NCBI GenBank assembly: GCA_017470055.1
Contig: JAFUFD010000106.1
Location: 1 to 42,207, forward strand
Length of the DNA stretch: 42,207 nt
Origin: Prevotella sp.
GTDB lineage: Bacteria; Bacteroidota; Bacteroidia; Bacteroidales; Bacteroidaceae
Direction of reading: 5' to 3'
Shown: piece after piece, positions 15,076 to 22,481 of the stretch
Numbering within the stretch: the first letter of the stretch is position 1
Layout of the letters: each line of letters opens with the position of its first letter
The notes under the pieces: generated by a model
What the model was told of the DNA's origin: nothing
Seen by the model: the letters and a program-made list of their open reading frames with translations, nothing else
Databases searched by the model: none
Program-made: the position numbers and the translations under genes

Positions 15076-15749
15076 TCCCTGATAGCCTCCGCCACTTGCT
15101 CGGCAATCTGCGTCATGCCTTTCTGTGAAGGATGCCCCCACTGCTTATCGATGTCGTGCAACTGGATATAGGGGACATGGTAATGGTCGCAGATGGTCTT
15201 CATCGAGATGGTGACGTTCTCTGACAGGATATCATTAATGATCACATAGATATCCGTTCCTGGATAACGGTTCTGAAGGTTGGCGAGCAGATATGCCATG
15301 GCGGGACGGAACTTGAAGAGGTCGTGCCGACTCCAGTCGCTATACTTATAATCCCCGATAGGCGATTTCGCCCACGTGTCGTTCGTGCCGCCAAAGACGA
15401 GGATGATATCTGGAGAGCCCAAGTATCTCAAGCGGGTGCAATAGGAGCGGTCGCTATAGTCCTCGCCCTTATAGCCTGTGTGGCAGATGGTGGCTCCCGA
15501 GAACGAGTTGTTCTGGCAGAGTCGATAGCCGTGCTCACGGATCAGTTGGTGCCACCACAACTGGCGGATGTCCTGCACGTCGTTATTCTCCGCTTTCTCC
15601 TGCGGATACCATACGTAGTTGCTGTCTGGCAGCACGTAGCCCTTGAAGGTGCTGTAGGAGTCGCCTAAAATAGAGATCCCACGTCTCGACTGTGCCTGCA
15701 TGCCCACGCAAGCCACTACCGTAAGAATGAAAAGCAATATTCGTCTCAT
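15072..15749 (-). CDS. Exported SGNH/GDSL hydrolase
   Basis: A 225-residue exported esterase/acyl-hydrolase of the SGNH superfamily. Signal peptide 1-20 (ending MQAQ). Block I GISILGDSYS with nucleophile Ser31; block III FGGTNDTW with Asn123; block V HPSQKGM with His206 and a nearby acidic partner. A Gly for the oxyanion hole sits in FSGATICH. Length is typical. Probably removes acyl groups (for example acetyl) from a glycan in the periplasm or at the surface, but the substrate cannot be read from sequence. Single gene downstream of the tRNA-Asp terminator; convergent with the 58-residue protein. Confidence 0.88.
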   Translation of the reverse strand: MRRILLFILTVVACVGMQAQSRRGISILGDSYSTFKGYVLPDSNYVWYPQEKAENNDVQDIRQLWWHQLIREHGYRLCQNNSFSGATICHTGYKGEDYSDRSYCTRLRYLGSPDIILVFGGTNDTWAKSPIGDYKYSDWSRHDLFKFRPAMAYLLANLQNRYPGTDIYVIINDILSENVTISMKTICDHYHVPYIQLHDIDKQWGHPSQKGMTQIAEQVAEAIRD

Positions 15750-15771
15750 GTCGTCTTGAGGTTAGTTAAAC

Positions 15772-15805
15772 AAAAAACTCACTGAATGCCTGATTCAATG
15801 AGTTT
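15772..15805 (-). terminator. Terminator of tRNA-Asp
   Basis: On the minus strand a 13-bp stem (15805-15793 with 15787-15775, one G-T pair, 5-nt loop) is followed by a T run (15777-15772). It lies directly downstream of the tRNA and before the GDSL gene. Confidence 0.8.
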
Positions 15806-15811
15806 CTTTTG

Positions 15812-15885
15812 CGGTGCGTACGAGACTCGAACTCGTGACCTCCTGCGTGACAGGCAGGCATTCTAACCTACTGAACTAACGCACC
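15812..15885 (-). tRNA. tRNA-Asp (GTC)
   Basis: A complete cloverleaf on the minus strand. Acceptor GGTGCGT (15885-15879) pairs with ACGCACC, discriminator G. D arm GTTC/GAAT; anticodon stem CCTGC/GCAGG with loop CTGTCAC, so anticodon GTC (Asp); T arm ACGAG-TTCGAGT-CTCGT. CCA is not encoded. It has its own promoter (15905-15935) and terminator. Confidence 0.95.
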
Positions 15886-15904
15886 AGTTTCTGTTTTGCG
15901 GGTG

Positions 15905-15935
15905 CAAAGGTAGACAGAAAATCTTATACTGCAAA
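15905..15935 (-). promoter_or_regulatory. Promoter of tRNA-Asp
   Basis: The minus strand reads TTTG (15935-15932), 19 nt, TACCTTTG (15912-15905): an exact consensus match, 20 nt before the tRNA 5' end. Confidence 0.8.
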
Positions 15936-15952
15936 ACTATTTTTGTTAAAAT

Positions 15953-16462
15953 TTATAAAATTCTCTGCAATAAAATGGCATCATGGTATCGGTTTCCGTC
16001 GTACAACCAGTCGGTCAAACGGGCTGACTCCTTGAAAGCCAGTTTGTTAAACAGATTCTGAGCCGCCGCATTCTGTTCATCGATGATGACATAGACTTGA
16101 TGGAGATGGAGAATCTCAAGGGCGTATTGCAGAATATCCTTTACGGCGGCCTTTGCCACGCCCTGCCGCCGATATGCCGTCTTGATGACAATGCCCAGTT
16201 CGGCACGTAGATGCTGCGGATCGAAACTCACGATGTCGGCGATGCCCATGACCTCACCCCTCTCGTCCTCAATAATTAGGCGCACCTGTCGGTCGGTATA
16301 GATGTCGCTGCTGGCATGGGCGATATAGTCATGAAGGGTATAGCGGGAATAGGGGACATTGGTCCTGCCCACATTCCATAAGGACCTGTCGTTCTCTATC
16401 ATATAGAGTGCGTCGAGGTCCTCTGGCTCTATGGCTCTCAGCCTAACTATTTTTTCCATCAT
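15953..16462 (-). CDS. GNAT-family N-acetyltransferase (SpeG/RimJ-like)
   Basis: A 169-residue acetyl-CoA-dependent N-acetyltransferase. VRLRAIEPEDLDALYMIENDRSLWNVG and VPYSRYTLHDYI are the opening of the Bacteroidales SpeG-like group. The acetyl-CoA pyrophosphate loop is RRQGVAKAAVKDILQYA (motif A, Q/RxxGxA). HLHQVYVIIDEQNAAAQNLFNKLAFKES is motif B. Similarity to SpeG hints at a polyamine or a protein N-terminus as substrate, but this is not decidable here. Start at 16462 or at the next codon (16459). It overlaps the preceding glycosyltransferase by 20 bp and is the last gene of the engB operon. Confidence 0.86.
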   Translation of the reverse strand: MMEKIVRLRAIEPEDLDALYMIENDRSLWNVGRTNVPYSRYTLHDYIAHASSDIYTDRQVRLIIEDERGEVMGIADIVSFDPQHLRAELGIVIKTAYRRQGVAKAAVKDILQYALEILHLHQVYVIIDEQNAAAQNLFNKLAFKESARLTDWLYDGNRYHDAILLQRIL

Positions 16463-17327
16463 AGTCTTTACGGGGATTGACGAAACGGCGCATCCGCCGC
16501 CCCATCATTTGCAGGAGGGCAAGTGACGCACGGAAATAGATAGCCGCCTGGATGGGCAACGAGAAGAAGAAACTCAGATGGCTGTAATGCTTACGGAAGA
16601 AGATAAGCATCGCCTGATAGAACACATGGACATAGCGGAACGACGACTTCTGGGTTGACTCGCCCTTGTAGTGGATGATGTCATAGGGCAGATACCAGTT
16701 CTGCCAACCGCCATGCAACATGCGGTACGACAGGTCGATGTCCTCGCCATACATGAAATAGTCCTCGTCCAGAAGCCCTATCTGGTCGAGTGCCTGACGG
16801 CGCAGCAGGCAGTAGGCACCGCTCACGACCTCTATCTGACAAGGCTCGTCCCAAGGCAGTCTGCTCATATAGTAGCGACGGGTAAAGCCCAGCATCTTGA
16901 GCATGGCGACCCACGGGGTCGGGATGGCACGTCGTGACTCGGGGGCGGGAGTGCCCTCACGGGTCAGCATACGGACACCTGCCCCACCCGCCTCGGGATG
17001 GGCATCCATGAAGTCGACACAGGAGCGGATGGTCTGCTCGTAGACGACGGTATCGGGGTTCAGCAGCAGCACATACTCCGACTCTGACGCACGGATAGCC
17101 TGATTGTTGGCACGGGAAAAGCCGACATTCTCCCGATTGGCGATCAGGCGCACGCCCATATCATGCGACTGCAGATAATTGACGGTATCGTCCTTCGAGC
17201 AGTTGTCGACAACGACAATCTCCCCGTCAAGACCCTCCATGGCTTTGTGAACACTCTCGATGCACTGCACCAGGTACTCACGCACGTTATAACTGACGAT
17301 GACAACGGTTAATTTTTTCTGGGCCAT
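16443..17327 (-). CDS. Family 2 glycosyltransferase
   Basis: A 294-residue GT-A fold transferase of the rhamnosyltransferase-like GT2 group. The start is ATG 17327 (MAQKKLTVVIVSYNVREYLVQC), because the family begins there; the frame stays open upstream inside the preceding gene. Nucleotide-sugar motifs: VVDNCSKDDT, then LLNPDTVV (the DxD-like metal site), and the GEDIDLSYR acceptor/catalytic segment. A hydrophobic and basic C-terminal helix probably places it on the inner membrane. It likely adds a sugar to a lipid-linked glycan. It overlaps its upstream neighbour by 19 bp and the GNAT gene by 20 bp, indicating tight coupling. Confidence 0.9.
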   Translation of the reverse strand: MAQKKLTVVIVSYNVREYLVQCIESVHKAMEGLDGEIVVVDNCSKDDTVNYLQSHDMGVRLIANRENVGFSRANNQAIRASESEYVLLLNPDTVVYEQTIRSCVDFMDAHPEAGGAGVRMLTREGTPAPESRRAIPTPWVAMLKMLGFTRRYYMSRLPWDEPCQIEVVSGAYCLLRRQALDQIGLLDEDYFMYGEDIDLSYRMLHGGWQNWYLPYDIIHYKGESTQKSSFRYVHVFYQAMLIFFRKHYSHLSFFFSLPIQAAIYFRASLALLQMMGRRMRRFVNPRKDYDGKNS

Positions 17328-17545
17328 ACGAAAGGAATACAAATCAGCAGCACGACACCCAGATAGAAGAAGGGCGTGGTGCGATAAACGAGGTAAAGAA
17401 TGATGTTTGCCAGCAGGGGTAGCCCGATAAGCAGCATACGCCGCTGCCAACTCCACTTGATAAGACGCAGCCCCAAGTAGGCGCACAGGAGTGTCGCCAG
17501 TTCCATCAGGGTCGTCAGTATAAACTGTAATGTTTCGGCATTCAT
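17309..17545 (-). CDS. Small membrane protein upstream of the glycosyltransferase
   Basis: A 78-residue protein of unknown function starting at ATG 17545 (MNAETLQFILTTLMELATLL). It has three hydrophobic helices: 5-25, about 35-52 (MLLIGLPLLANIILYLVY) and about 56-72 (FFYLGVVLLICIPFV), ending WPRKN. It lies 13 bp after recR and overlaps the GT2 start by 19 bp. It may assist the glycosyltransferase at the membrane; this rests on position only. Confidence 0.68.
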   Translation of the reverse strand: MNAETLQFILTTLMELATLLCAYLGLRLIKWSWQRRMLLIGLPLLANIILYLVYRTTPFFYLGVVLLICIPFVWPRKN

Positions 17546-17558
17546 ATTTGATCCTTTT

Positions 17559-18173
17559 TTATTTTCCCTCAAAGGGAGTGCGGTTAAGTATCGACCTTCC
17601 CAAGGTCACCTCATCGGCATACTCCAACTCATCACCGACAGGGATGCCACGGGCGATGACACTCAACTTCACATCGTAGGCGGCAAGTTTGCGGAAGATA
17701 TAGAAATTGGTGGTGTCGCCCTCCATCGTGGAACTGAGGGCAAGGATGACCTCTTGGATGTCCTCCTCCTCCACCCTCCTCACCAGAGAGTCAATCTCCA
17801 AGTCAGCGGGTCCGATACCGTCCATGGGTGAGATGACACCCCCAAGGACATGATACAGTCCCGTGTACTGCTGGGTATTCTCCACGGCCATCACGTCCTG
17901 TATGTTCTCCACTACACAGATCGTGGAACTGTCACGACGGGTATCCGCACAGATCGGACAGAGGCCGGCATCCGAGATGTTATGGCAACGGCGGCAGTAA
18001 TGCACCTCTTGCCGCAACTTACCCACTGCCTCCACGAACGACTGCACGTCCTCCGGGTCTTGGCGCAACTGATACAAGACCAGCCGTAAGGCGGTCTTCC
18101 TCCCGATGCCAGGCAGTTTGGAGAACGCCTGCACTGCCTTTTCCAGCAGTTGTGATGGATATTGTTGTATCAT
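17559..18173 (-). CDS. recR: Recombination mediator RecR
   Basis: A 204-residue RecR, which with RecO (and RecF) loads RecA onto SSB-coated single-stranded DNA. The helix-hairpin-helix is [15 protein letters not shown] (20-34); the zinc finger has Cys60, Cys63, Cys72 and Cys75 ([16 protein letters not shown]); the Toprim domain starts [15 protein letters not shown] and contains the family's acidic residues; the C-terminus has [21 protein letters not shown]. Length is normal. It starts 3 bp after the stop of the ABC-F gene. Confidence 0.96.
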   Translation of the reverse strand: MIQQYPSQLLEKAVQAFSKLPGIGRKTALRLVLYQLRQDPEDVQSFVEAVGKLRQEVHYCRRCHNISDAGLCPICADTRRDSSTICVVENIQDVMAVENTQQYTGLYHVLGGVISPMDGIGPADLEIDSLVRRVEEEDIQEVILALSSTMEGDTTNFYIFRKLAAYDVKLSVIARGIPVGDELEYADEVTLGRSILNRTPFEGK

Positions 18174-18176
18174 ATC

Positions 18177-19961
18177 TCAGTCTTCTATTTCAGAGAGTTC
18201 CAGCCAGCGCATGGACTTCTCGTCAAGTTCTTCTTTTAATATAGGGAGTCGCTTGCTCTTCTCGGTCAACTCCTCCACGCTCAACGTACCGCTGCATAAT
18301 TGCTCCTCCAGGGCATGCTGCTCCTCCTCCAAGGCGGCTATCTCACGCTCTAACTGCTCAAACTCCCGTTTCTCCTTGTACGACATGCGGCGACGGTCGT
18401 CATGGCGATGGGTCTCTCTTGGCTGACTAATATTATTAGATTTACTGGAACTACTAGTATTATTAGACTCCATCGCAGCCCACTCCCGATACTGCGTATA
18501 GTTGCCGGGGAAGTCCTTCACCTCGCCCTGTCCTTTGAACACCAGCAGGTGGTCGACCACCTTATCCATGAAATAGCGGTCGTGGCTCACCACGATCACA
18601 CAGCCGGGGAAGTCCTGCAGGTATTCCTCCAGAATCTGCAACGTCACGATATCCAGGTCGTTGGTGGGCTCGTCAAGCACCAAGAAGTTTGGGTTCCTCA
18701 TCAGCACCGTGCAGAGGTAGAGTTTGCGACGCTCTCCCCCACTCAACTTATACACATAATTATATTGTTGCTCGGGAGTGAAGAGGAAATACTGCAACAA
18801 CTGGGAGGCGGAGAGTTTCCTGCCACCCCCCAAGTCGACATAGTCGGCTATCGCCGTGATGACGTCTATGACTTTCTGGTTAGTATCAAACAGAAGACCC
18901 TCTTGTGAGAAATAGCCGAAGCGTACCGTCTCACCAATGACGATGCGTCCCTCGTCCGGCTGCACTTGCGAGAGCAACATCTTGATGAAGGTAGACTTCC
19001 CTGTGCCATTGTTCCCCACGATGCCCATCTTCTCAAAACGGGCAAAGTTATAGTAGAAGTCTTTGAGAATGACGACATCATCAAAAGCCTTCGAGATATA
19101 CTGGCACTCGAATATCTTCGAGCCGATATACACATTTTTCGCCTTCAACCGTAACTGGCGCTCCTCCATACGCTGTTTCGCCACCTTCTCCAACTCATAG
19201 AAAGCCTCCTCACGATAGCGAGCCTTATGCCCACGAGCCTGCGGCATGCGACGCATCCACTCCAACTCCGTGCGGTAGAGATTGTTGGCACGGGCTATCT
19301 CCGCCCGCTTGGCGTCGATGCGCTCCTGCCGCTTCTCCAGATAATAGGAGTAACTGCCCCGATAGGTATAGATAGTATGGTCGTCCAACTCCAAGATGAC
19401 GGAGCAGACACGATCCAAGAAGAAACGGTCGTGCGTCACCATCAGCAAGGTCCTGTTACCTCTTGCCAGATAGCCCTCCAACCATTCTATCATCTCCAAG
19501 TCGAGGTGGTTGGTAGGCTCGTCGAGGATCAACAGGTCGGGCTCCATCAGCAACACATTGGCGAGAGCCACCCGCTTCTGCTGACCGCCACTCAACTGTC
19601 CCATCGGCTGCCCGAGGTCACGTATCTTCAGTTGCGTCAGCACCTGCTTTGCCTTCAGCACTTTCTCCTCCTCCCCATGATGATTGAAACAGGCGTCGAG
19701 GACACTCTCCTCCGGGTCGAACTGCGGAGACTGCTCCAAGAAGCCGACGGTCAGGTCACGACGGAAGATGATATCACCAGTGTCATGTCCCTCCTTTCCC
19801 GCCAATACAGAGAGCAACGTCGACTTACCCGTGCCGTTTTTCGCTATCAAGCCCACCTTCTGCCCCTCAGCGATACTGAAACTGATATTGCTAAACAGGT
19901 TCAGTGCGCCGAAAGACTTCGACAGGTTCTGCACGTCAACGTATGGGGTATCCTTCGCCAT
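18177..19961 (-). CDS. ABC-F ATPase, Uup-like
   Basis: A 594-residue soluble protein with two ABC domains and no membrane span. First ATPase: Walker A around AKNGTGKSTLL (40-50), signature LSGGQQKRVALANVL, Walker B LLILDEPTNHLDLEMIEWL. Second: GNNGTGKSTF, signature LSGGERRKLYLC, Walker B FLVLDEPTNDLDIVTL. Between them is the P-site tRNA interaction motif region (RIDAKRAEIARANNLYRTELEWMRRMPQARGHKARYRE). The C-terminal extension (about 525-594) is a coiled coil, as in Uup. ABC-F proteins act on the ribosome; Uup is linked to ribosome function and to suppressing transposon excision. It overlaps the engB stop by 1 bp. Confidence 0.92.
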   Translation of the reverse strand: MAKDTPYVDVQNLSKSFGALNLFSNISFSIAEGQKVGLIAKNGTGKSTLLSVLAGKEGHDTGDIIFRRDLTVGFLEQSPQFDPEESVLDACFNHHGEEEKVLKAKQVLTQLKIRDLGQPMGQLSGGQQKRVALANVLLMEPDLLILDEPTNHLDLEMIEWLEGYLARGNRTLLMVTHDRFFLDRVCSVILELDDHTIYTYRGSYSYYLEKRQERIDAKRAEIARANNLYRTELEWMRRMPQARGHKARYREEAFYELEKVAKQRMEERQLRLKAKNVYIGSKIFECQYISKAFDDVVILKDFYYNFARFEKMGIVGNNGTGKSTFIKMLLSQVQPDEGRIVIGETVRFGYFSQEGLLFDTNQKVIDVITAIADYVDLGGGRKLSASQLLQYFLFTPEQQYNYVYKLSGGERRKLYLCTVLMRNPNFLVLDEPTNDLDIVTLQILEEYLQDFPGCVIVVSHDRYFMDKVVDHLLVFKGQGEVKDFPGNYTQYREWAAMESNNTSSSSKSNNISQPRETHRHDDRRRMSYKEKREFEQLEREIAALEEEQHALEEQLCSGTLSVEELTEKSKRLPILKEELDEKSMRWLELSEIED

Positions 19962-20563
19962 TATTGCTTCATCTCCTTATTGATTTGCTCGATATAGTCA
20001 AGGACCTCATCACGTCCCTGTTTCTTCTCCGCGGATGTCAGGAACATAGGAGGCAACTCCTCCCAGGTCTCCCGCAACTTCTCCTTATACGCCTCCACAC
20101 TTTGGTTTGCCTTAGTCGCCGACAACTTATCGGCTTTGGTGAAGACGATAGAGAAAGGAACGCCAGAAAGTCCTAACCACTCGATGAACTCCAAGTCAAT
20201 CTTCTGTGGCTCCAAACGTATGTCCACCAATACAAAGACATTCACCAACTGCTCGCGTTGCAGGATATAGCCACGTATCATCTGGTCCAGTTGGTCGACC
20301 TGTTTCTTAGAGCGTTTGGCGAAGCCATAGCCGGGGAGGTCGACCAGATACCACTCCTTATTAATAATAAAATGGTTAATGAGCAATGTCTTTCCCGGTG
20401 TCGAGGAAGTCTTCGCCAACTTCTTGTTACTCGTCAGCATATTGATCAAACTGGACTTTCCCACATTCGACCTTCCGATGAAGGCATACTCGGGCTTCGT
20501 GTCTTTAGGGCACATGCTCACCATGGGAGCGCTCAAGGAGAATTCTGCTGTCTTGATATCCAT
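19961..20563 (-). CDS. engB: Ribosome biogenesis GTP-binding protein EngB/YsxC
   Basis: A 200-residue TRAFAC-class GTPase needed for assembly of the large ribosomal subunit. G1 GRSNVGKS (30-37), G2 in [14 protein letters not shown]3 [11 protein letters not shown]4 TKADK, G5 around TSAEKKQG. Length and motif spacing are standard for YihA/YsxC. It heads the minus-strand operon that runs through the ABC-F gene, recR and the glycosyltransferase to the GNAT. It is driven by repeat locus C (20584-20699). Confidence 0.96.
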   Translation of the reverse strand: MDIKTAEFSLSAPMVSMCPKDTKPEYAFIGRSNVGKSSLINMLTSNKKLAKTSSTPGKTLLINHFIINKEWYLVDLPGYGFAKRSKKQVDQLDQMIRGYILQREQLVNVFVLVDIRLEPQKIDLEFIEWLGLSGVPFSIVFTKADKLSATKANQSVEAYKEKLRETWEELPPMFLTSAEKKQGRDEVLDYIEQINKEMKQ

Positions 20564-20583
20564 TGTTCTATTTTATTTGGCGA

Positions 20584-20615
20584 CAAAGGTACGATTAAGT
20601 GAGCAGAAAACCAAA
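20584..20615 (-). promoter_or_regulatory. Proximal promoter of the engB operon
   Basis: The minus strand reads TTTG (20615-20612), 20 nt, TACCTTTG (20591-20584), 21 nt before the engB ATG. It is the proximal copy of repeat locus C. Confidence 0.75.
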
Positions 20616-20699
20616 AGAATTTTGAGTTTTCTTGAACGTGAGTACCTTCGACCAGCAGGGTCAAAGGTACGATTAAGTGAGCAGAAAACCAAATTTATT
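20584..20699 (-). repeat. Promoter-bearing quasi-palindromic repeat, locus C (upstream of engB)
   Basis: Two direct promoter copies on the minus strand: TACCTTTG at 20584-20591 and 20662-20669, each with TTTG 20 nt upstream and the spacer TTTTCTGCTCACTTAATCG. Between them are the hairpin TACCTTTGACC-CTGCT-GGTCGAAGGTA and the segment CTCACGTTCAAGAAAAC, whose AGAAAAC pairs with the GTTTTCT upstream of the proximal spacer. Outer sequences match loci A, B and D; the inner arm is specific to this locus. Confidence 0.85.
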
Positions 20700-20767
20700 T
20701 GCATTTTTTCGAATGTCACCACTGCCGCCTAAGTATAAATGTACTGTCCCTTTTCAGTAGACACATC

Positions 20768-20872
20768 AATTGTCTGCTGACATGAAGTCAGCAAGCCTGT
20801 TGACTTAGAGTCAGCAAGGTTGTCGACTGGAGTCAGCAACCCTGTTGACTGGAGTCGACAGGCGATTAGGAT
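20768..20872. repeat. Tandem array of four related small hairpins
   Basis: Four consecutive units of about 20-25 bp, each an imperfect palindrome built on GTTGACT/AGTCAGC: TGCTGAC-ATGAA-GTCAGCA; TGTTGACT-TAG-AGTCAGCA; TTGTCGACT-GG-AGTCAGCAA; TGTTGACT-GG-AGTCGACA. Spacers are short. This is too regular to be chance and is not a CRISPR array (no unique spacers of 30 bp or so). It lies in the 510-bp engB-pyrB intergenic region. Role unknown. Confidence 0.75.
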
Positions 20873-20930
20873 GCTTCTTTCATATGAAAACGACGGCACT
20901 TCACATCGAATATAACGGCACTTACAACTG

Positions 20931-20969
20931 CAAAGGATGGCATCTGTCACTCGTAGATGCCATCCTTTG
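20931..20969. other. Perfect 15-bp inverted repeat upstream of pyrB
   Basis: CAAAGGATGGCATCT (20931-20945) and AGATGCCATCCTTTG (20955-20969) are perfectly complementary around a 9-nt loop. There is no T run after it on either strand, so it is not an ordinary intrinsic terminator. It occupies the place that the distal promoter copy takes in loci A-C and abuts TTCGAAGGTAC of locus D. Confidence 0.85.
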
Positions 20970-21047
20970 TTCGAAGGTACTTACGCTCAACAAATCAAAG
21001 AAAAAACAACTTTTTCTTTGATTTGTGCTCACTTATTCGTACCTTTG
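20970..21047 (+). repeat. Promoter-bearing quasi-palindromic repeat, locus D (upstream of pyrB)
   Basis: TTCGAAGGTACTTACGCTCA is followed by a long inner stem: AAATCAAAGAAAAA pairs perfectly with TTTTTCTTTGATTT around ACAAC. Then comes the spacer GTGCTCACTTATTCG and TACCTTTG (21040-21047). The whole element is a quasi-palindrome of about 78 bp whose right arm is the pyrB promoter. There is a single promoter copy here, unlike loci A-C. Confidence 0.85.
21017..21047 (+). promoter_or_regulatory. Promoter of pyrB-pyrI
   Basis: TTTG at 21017-21020, 19 nt, TACCTTTG at 21040-21047: exact Bacteroidales consensus, 28 nt before the pyrB ATG at 21075. It lies inside repeat locus D. Confidence 0.8.
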
Positions 21048-21074
21048 CACAACAAACCTAAAGAAACACGAAAT

Positions 21075-22022
21075 ATGGAAAAGCATGACTTTGTGACCAT
21101 TGCCGACCTCACCCGTGAGAAGATTCTCTATATGATTGAGATGGCTCAGGAGTTTGAGAAGCATCCCAACCGAGAACTGTTGAAAGGGCGTGTTGTCGCC
21201 ACCCTGTTTTTCGAACCCTCTACCCGCACACGACTGAGTTTTGAAACGGCGGCAAACCGCCTTGGAGCCCGTGTGATTGGCTTCGCCGACCCGAAGATCA
21301 CCAGTGGGACGAAGGGTGAGACACTGAAAGACACCATCTCGATGGTCGCCAACTATGCCGATGTCATCGTCATGCGCCATTTCATTGAGGGTGCCGCCCA
21401 GTATGCCTCTGAGGTCACTGAGGTGCCTATCGTGAACGCTGGCGACGGAGCCCACCAGCATCCGTCGCAATGCATGCTTGACCTCTATAGCATCTATAAG
21501 ACGCAAGGTACGCTCGACAACCTGAACATCTACCTGGTGGGAGACTTGAAATACGGACGCACCGTCCACTCCCTGTTGATGGCAATGCGCCACTTCAACC
21601 CCACCTTCCACTTCGTGGCTCCCAAGGAACTCGCCATGCCGAACGAGTATAAACTATACTGTAAGGAGCACGGCATCAAGTTTCAGGAGCATACCGCCTT
21701 CAACGAGAAGGTGATAGCGGATGCCGACATCCTGTATATGACCCGTGTGCAGAAGGAGCGTTTCTCCGACCTCATGGAGTACGAGCGGGTGAAGAACGTG
21801 TATATCCTCAATAACGAGATGCTGCGCCTTGCCAAGCCCAACATGAAGATCCTGCATCCGCTACCCCGTGTCAACGAGATCGCCTACGACGTAGACGACA
21901 ACCCGCACGCCTACTATATCCAACAGGCTGGCAACGGACTCTTCGCCCGTGAGGCGATTTTCTGTGATGTGCTGGGCATCAGTTTAGACGAAGTAAAGAA
22001 CGACAAAACCATTATCCTATGA
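21075..22022 (+). CDS. pyrB: Aspartate carbamoyltransferase, catalytic chain
   Basis: A 315-residue catalytic subunit that condenses carbamoyl phosphate with aspartate, the first committed step of pyrimidine synthesis. The start is ATG 21075 ([17 protein letters not shown]); the open frame extends upstream through repeat DNA and the promoter, so longer versions are excluded. The carbamoyl-phosphate loop is [11 protein letters not shown] (49-59); aspartate-side motifs are [12 protein letters not shown] and [24 protein letters not shown] carries the conserved His-Pro-x-Gln. Length is normal for the class that pairs with PyrI. It overlaps pyrI by 4 bp (ATGA). Confidence 0.97.
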   Translation: MEKHDFVTIADLTREKILYMIEMAQEFEKHPNRELLKGRVVATLFFEPSTRTRLSFETAANRLGARVIGFADPKITSGTKGETLKDTISMVANYADVIVMRHFIEGAAQYASEVTEVPIVNAGDGAHQHPSQCMLDLYSIYKTQGTLDNLNIYLVGDLKYGRTVHSLLMAMRHFNPTFHFVAPKELAMPNEYKLYCKEHGIKFQEHTAFNEKVIADADILYMTRVQKERFSDLMEYERVKNVYILNNEMLRLAKPNMKILHPLPRVNEIAYDVDDNPHAYYIQQAGNGLFAREAIFCDVLGISLDEVKNDKTIIL

Positions 22023-22465
22023 ACAAGAACCAAATGCTTGTCGCCGCTATTGAGAACGGCACCGTCATCGACCACATACCATCCGAGAAGACCTATCAGG
22101 TGGCACAGTTGCTGAAACTTGCCGACTTGGGGACACCAGTGACTATCGGCTATAACTTCCCCTCCAAGAAACTGGGACGGAAAGGATTCATCAAGGTAGA
22201 GAACAAATGGTTTACCGATGAGGAGATATCCCGTCTCTCCGTCGTCGCCCCTAATGTCGTGCTGAATATCATCCACGACTTTGAGGTGGTCGAGAAGAAA
22301 CCAGTCCGTACCCCTGACGAGATACGGGGCATCGTGAAATGCAACAACCCCAAGTGCATCACCAATAACGAGCCGATGCGAACCCATTTCCACGTGACAG
22401 ACGGCATCCTCACCTGTCACTACTGCGAGATGGAGCAGGACATAAATAAAGTGGAACTCGTCTGA
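22019..22465 (+). CDS. pyrI: Aspartate carbamoyltransferase, regulatory chain
   Basis: A 148-residue regulatory chain, giving nucleotide (CTP/ATP) control of the ATCase holoenzyme. The N-terminal allosteric domain begins [22 protein letters not shown]; the C-terminal zinc domain has Cys108, Cys113, Cys133 and Cys136 (KCNNPKC and CHYC), which contacts PyrB. It overlaps pyrB by 4 bp, indicating coupled translation and balanced subunits. The stop codon lies inside the terminator hairpin. Confidence 0.97.
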   Translation: MNKNQMLVAAIENGTVIDHIPSEKTYQVAQLLKLADLGTPVTIGYNFPSKKLGRKGFIKVENKWFTDEEISRLSVVAPNVVLNIIHDFEVVEKKPVRTPDEIRGIVKCNNPKCITNNEPMRTHFHVTDGILTCHYCEMEQDINKVELV

Positions 22466-22481
22466 GTTCCACTTTTTCTTT
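22451..22481 (+). terminator. Terminator of pyrB-pyrI
   Basis: GTGGAACTC (22451-22459) pairs with GAGTTCCAC (22464-22472) around a 4-nt loop, followed by TTTTTCTTTT. The pyrI stop TGA (22463-22465) is in the hairpin, so translation termination and transcript ending are physically linked. Confidence 0.88.

Noticed and set aside
17328-17486. N-terminal extension of the GT2 gene
   Set aside because: It overlaps the upstream small membrane protein in another frame; GT2 proteins start at the KLTVVIVSYN strand.
20768-20872. CRISPR array
   Set aside because: The units are themselves palindromic, differ from each other and have almost no spacers; no cas genes are present.
20729-20950. 73-codon minus-strand ORF in the engB-pyrB gap
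   Set aside because: Its residues (STGLLT repeats) simply translate the hairpin array; it has no plausible start context or family.
21033-21611. Minus-strand ORF of 192 codons opposite pyrB
   Set aside because: It is a shadow of a highly conserved enzyme gene and covers the pyrB promoter.
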